From the NCBI GenBank assembly GCA_021827245.1, contig JAKAWN010000341.1, positions 1 to 7,432 on the forward strand: a stretch of DNA of 7,432 nt, read 5' to 3'. A program made the position numbers and the translations under genes. The notes under the pieces were generated by a model. It searched no databases, had not been told where the DNA came from, and was given only the letters and a program-made list of their open reading frames with translations. Numbering within the stretch: position 1 is the first letter of the stretch; each line of letters begins with the position of its first letter. This document shows positions 6,542 to 7,432 of this stretch, in pieces. Origin of the DNA: Acidobacteriota bacterium. GTDB taxonomy: Bacteria; Acidobacteriota; Terriglobia; UBA7540.

Positions 6542-6657
6542 CCTGGAGTCGGAAGCTCACCACCGGAGAAAGGGGGGCAGTTTCTTTTGTTCTCAAGGCA
6601 GGTTTAAGGTTGCCGACCTGATCGATTCGCCCATCTAAAACTCCCAAACGCCTTGAT

Positions 6658-6679
6658 CCCGGTCAGGAACTGGCCCGGG
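6658..6679 (+). terminator. Strong hairpin 116 nt after the CHAT gene
   Basis: Arms CCCGGTCAG (6658-6666) and CTGGCCCGGG (6670-6679) pair over 9 bp, with one G-U pair, one bulged C at 6674 and a GAA loop. Only TT follows, so it lacks a proper U-tract. It could still mark the 3' end of the CHAT transcript as a Rho-dependent or processed end. Confidence 0.3.
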
Positions 6680-6848
6680 TTAAAGCCTTCCATAGGGCGC
6701 TTTGAACGCTTCGCACCAGCCATTCTCGAAAGATGTGTGATCGCTTCGCTTTACATGGATGTTCACAGTTCAAGCACGTAACCTATTGAAAATTCGAGAG
6801 GACAGTTAAGTTGCGCTCCCCTAAGTAGCGTTGGAGTGCAGAAATTTG

Positions 6849-6861
6849 ACAGGAATCCTGT
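6849..6861. repeat. 13-bp palindrome, possible operator
   Basis: Arms ACAGGA and TCCTGT flank a central A. A TTGACA hexamer (6846-6851) overlaps its left arm, but no reasonable -10 lies 16-18 bp downstream. It sits about 270 bp before the HTH_17 gene. Confidence 0.25.
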
Positions 6862-6871
6862 TCCGCCGGAG

Positions 6872-6918
6872 GATGTCCCTTGGTGAAGGATGCGATGTCC
6901 CTGGGCTCAAGATGTCCT
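6872..6918. repeat. Three GATGTCC direct repeats
   Basis: GATGTCCCT occurs at 6872-6880 and 6894-6902, exactly 22 bp apart, and a shortened copy GATGTCCT at 6911-6918. The two exact copies are two helical turns apart. The cluster is upstream of the HTH_17 gene and could be a regulator or recombination-accessory binding array. Confidence 0.3.
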
Positions 6919-7122
6919 ATGACGTGGTAATGGATTTTGCCTTTCCGATGCTTTGAATCTCGCAGTGGGCGTGATGGGCCAAATTCAGGAACACCAGCAC
7001 TGCCCCAGCCACCGGAGGCGGATGTGCTGAATTGTCTTAAGACGACAAGAAAATCTCAGTCGTACGGTCGATTCTCATGACCAACTGGTTCTCGAAAGAG
7101 CCTTTGGGTTGACAGGGTTGAC

Positions 7123-7127
7123 GGAGG
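7123..7127 (+). promoter_or_regulatory. Strong ribosome binding site for HTH_17 gene
   Basis: GGAGG lies 6 nt ahead of the ATG at 7134, an optimal Shine-Dalgarno placement and the best in this window. It fixes the start of the downstream gene. A doubled TTGAC (7109 and 7118) sits just before it, but is too close to the start to be its -35. Confidence 0.7.
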
Positions 7128-7133
7128 GTGGGT

Positions 7134-7432
7134 ATGGCACAGACGGTCACGCTCGAAGATGAGCAGTCGCAAAACCGGGGTCGCCAATCAGCGCGGGGAT
7201 CTGTATCGTTGTTCCCAGCGTCGTACACAGAGCCTAATTTGACCGACGCGCACCACGGGGTTGAAGTACTCCTCACCAGCAAGGAAGCGTCCCAAGTTCT
7301 AAAGATTCATCCGAAGGTGCTCGAGCGGATGGCGAAGCGCGGCGAAGTGCCAGCCCTAAAAGTTGGGAAGTTCTGGCGGTATCGTGCAACAGCACTGGAC
7401 GCCTGGATTAATTCAAGATTACAATCAGGAGA
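7134..7432 (+). CDS. HTH_17 / excisionase-family DNA-binding protein, partial
   Basis: The frame is open from ATG 7134 to the window edge: 99 residues plus two bases. Residues 1-45 are polar and probably disordered. Residues about 46-95 match the MerR-like winged-helix of the HTH_17/excisionase family: LLTSKEASQVLKIHPKVLER, then MAKRGEVPALKVGKFWRYR with the hallmark 'G.iPa.kvG..wR' turn, then ALDAWINSRL. Such proteins bind DNA as Xis-like factors or as small regulators, and in many bacteria lie directly ahead of a tyrosine recombinase gene. The strong SD supports this start. The end of the gene and its downstream neighbour are outside the window, so its link to an integrase is expectation, not observation. 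Confidence 0.82.
   Translation, partial: MAQTVTLEDEQSQNRGRQSARGSVSLFPASYTEPNLTDAHHGVEVLLTSKEASQVLKIHPKVLERMAKRGEVPALKVGKFWRYRATALDAWINSRLQSG

Larger units (their letters stand above)
6542..7133. other. 592-bp intergenic region without a convincing gene
   Basis: No ORF here has both a start signal and a recognisable protein. On the minus strand a 39-codon ORF (6723 to 6604, beginning MAGAKRSKRPMEGFNPGQF) and an approximately 90-codon open stretch without a usable start (about 7050 to 6785) look weakly protein-like and may be remnants. The region also holds a strong hairpin (6658-6679), a palindrome (6849-6861), a direct-repeat cluster (6872-6918) and an 11-bp repeat, TTCTCGAAAGA, at 6723 and 7089. 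Confidence 0.55.

Noticed and set aside
6785..7052. About 90 open codons on the minus strand with LRQFSTSASGGWGSAGVPEF and KIHYHVIGHLEPRD
   Set aside because: There is no ATG, GTG or TTG near its beginning and no family is recognised; at best it is a remnant.
7037..7282. 81-codon minus-strand ORF at the right edge
   Set aside because: It is antisense to the HTH_17 gene, which has a strong SD and clear domain.
1..7432. CRISPR array, tRNA or rRNA
   Set aside because: No regularly spaced 25-40-bp repeats, cloverleaf or rRNA-like sequence was found on either strand; the Craspase comparison rests on protein types only.

Overview
The window is a moderately GC-rich bacterial segment. Its protein styles point to a soil-type, signalling-rich bacterium, most likely Acidobacteriota (Terriglobia-like): a zf-HC2 anti-sigma factor paired with an ECF sigma factor, a membrane-anchored TPR-CHAT protein, an Xre regulator of the 'QEDMI..RHWQQIE.GRPIT' kind, and an excisionase-type HTH protein. 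The taxonomic guess is inference from protein flavour only; no rRNA or other marker is present.

Layout. (1) 1-759, minus strand: 5' part of a gene running off the left edge, encoding a multi-HTH protein with Myb/SANT- or GcrA-like motifs. (2) 760-936: divergent intergenic region with a perfect inverted repeat. (3) 937-2215, plus strand: ECF sigma factor and its zinc-binding membrane anti-sigma factor, overlapping by 20 bp. (4) 2216-2645: a 430-bp gap with tandem hairpins and two weak short ORFs, one resembling a gene remnant. (5) 2646-3416: nucleoside-phosphorylase-superfamily protein closest in pattern to hopanoid-associated HpnG. (6) 3569-3796: 75-aa Xre-type HTH protein. (7) 3866-6541: 891-aa protein with an N-terminal membrane segment, TPR-rich middle and C-terminal CHAT (caspase-like) domain with its His and Cys both present. 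It lies in the same reading frame as the Xre gene, with only that gene's TGA between them. (8) 6542-7133: 592 bp without a convincing gene, holding a strong hairpin, a 13-bp palindrome and a short direct-repeat cluster. (9) 7134 to the right edge: a HTH_17/excisionase-family protein with a very good ribosome binding site, open at the window end.

How it may fit together. The core appears to be a sigma / anti-sigma / TPR-CHAT protease signalling module. Its parts match in kind the TPR-CHAT protease Csx29 of type III-E CRISPR, which cleaves Csx30 and thereby frees an ECF sigma factor. Here no CRISPR genes are visible, and the inhibitor is a classic zf-HC2 transmembrane anti-sigma factor. The proposal that the CHAT protein cleaves the anti-sigma factor to release the sigma factor is inference. 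The phosphorylase and the Xre protein lie between the two halves and may be additional effector and regulator, or bystanders in an accessory region. The HTH_17 gene at the right edge, and perhaps the multi-HTH gene at the left, hint that the segment borders mobile DNA.
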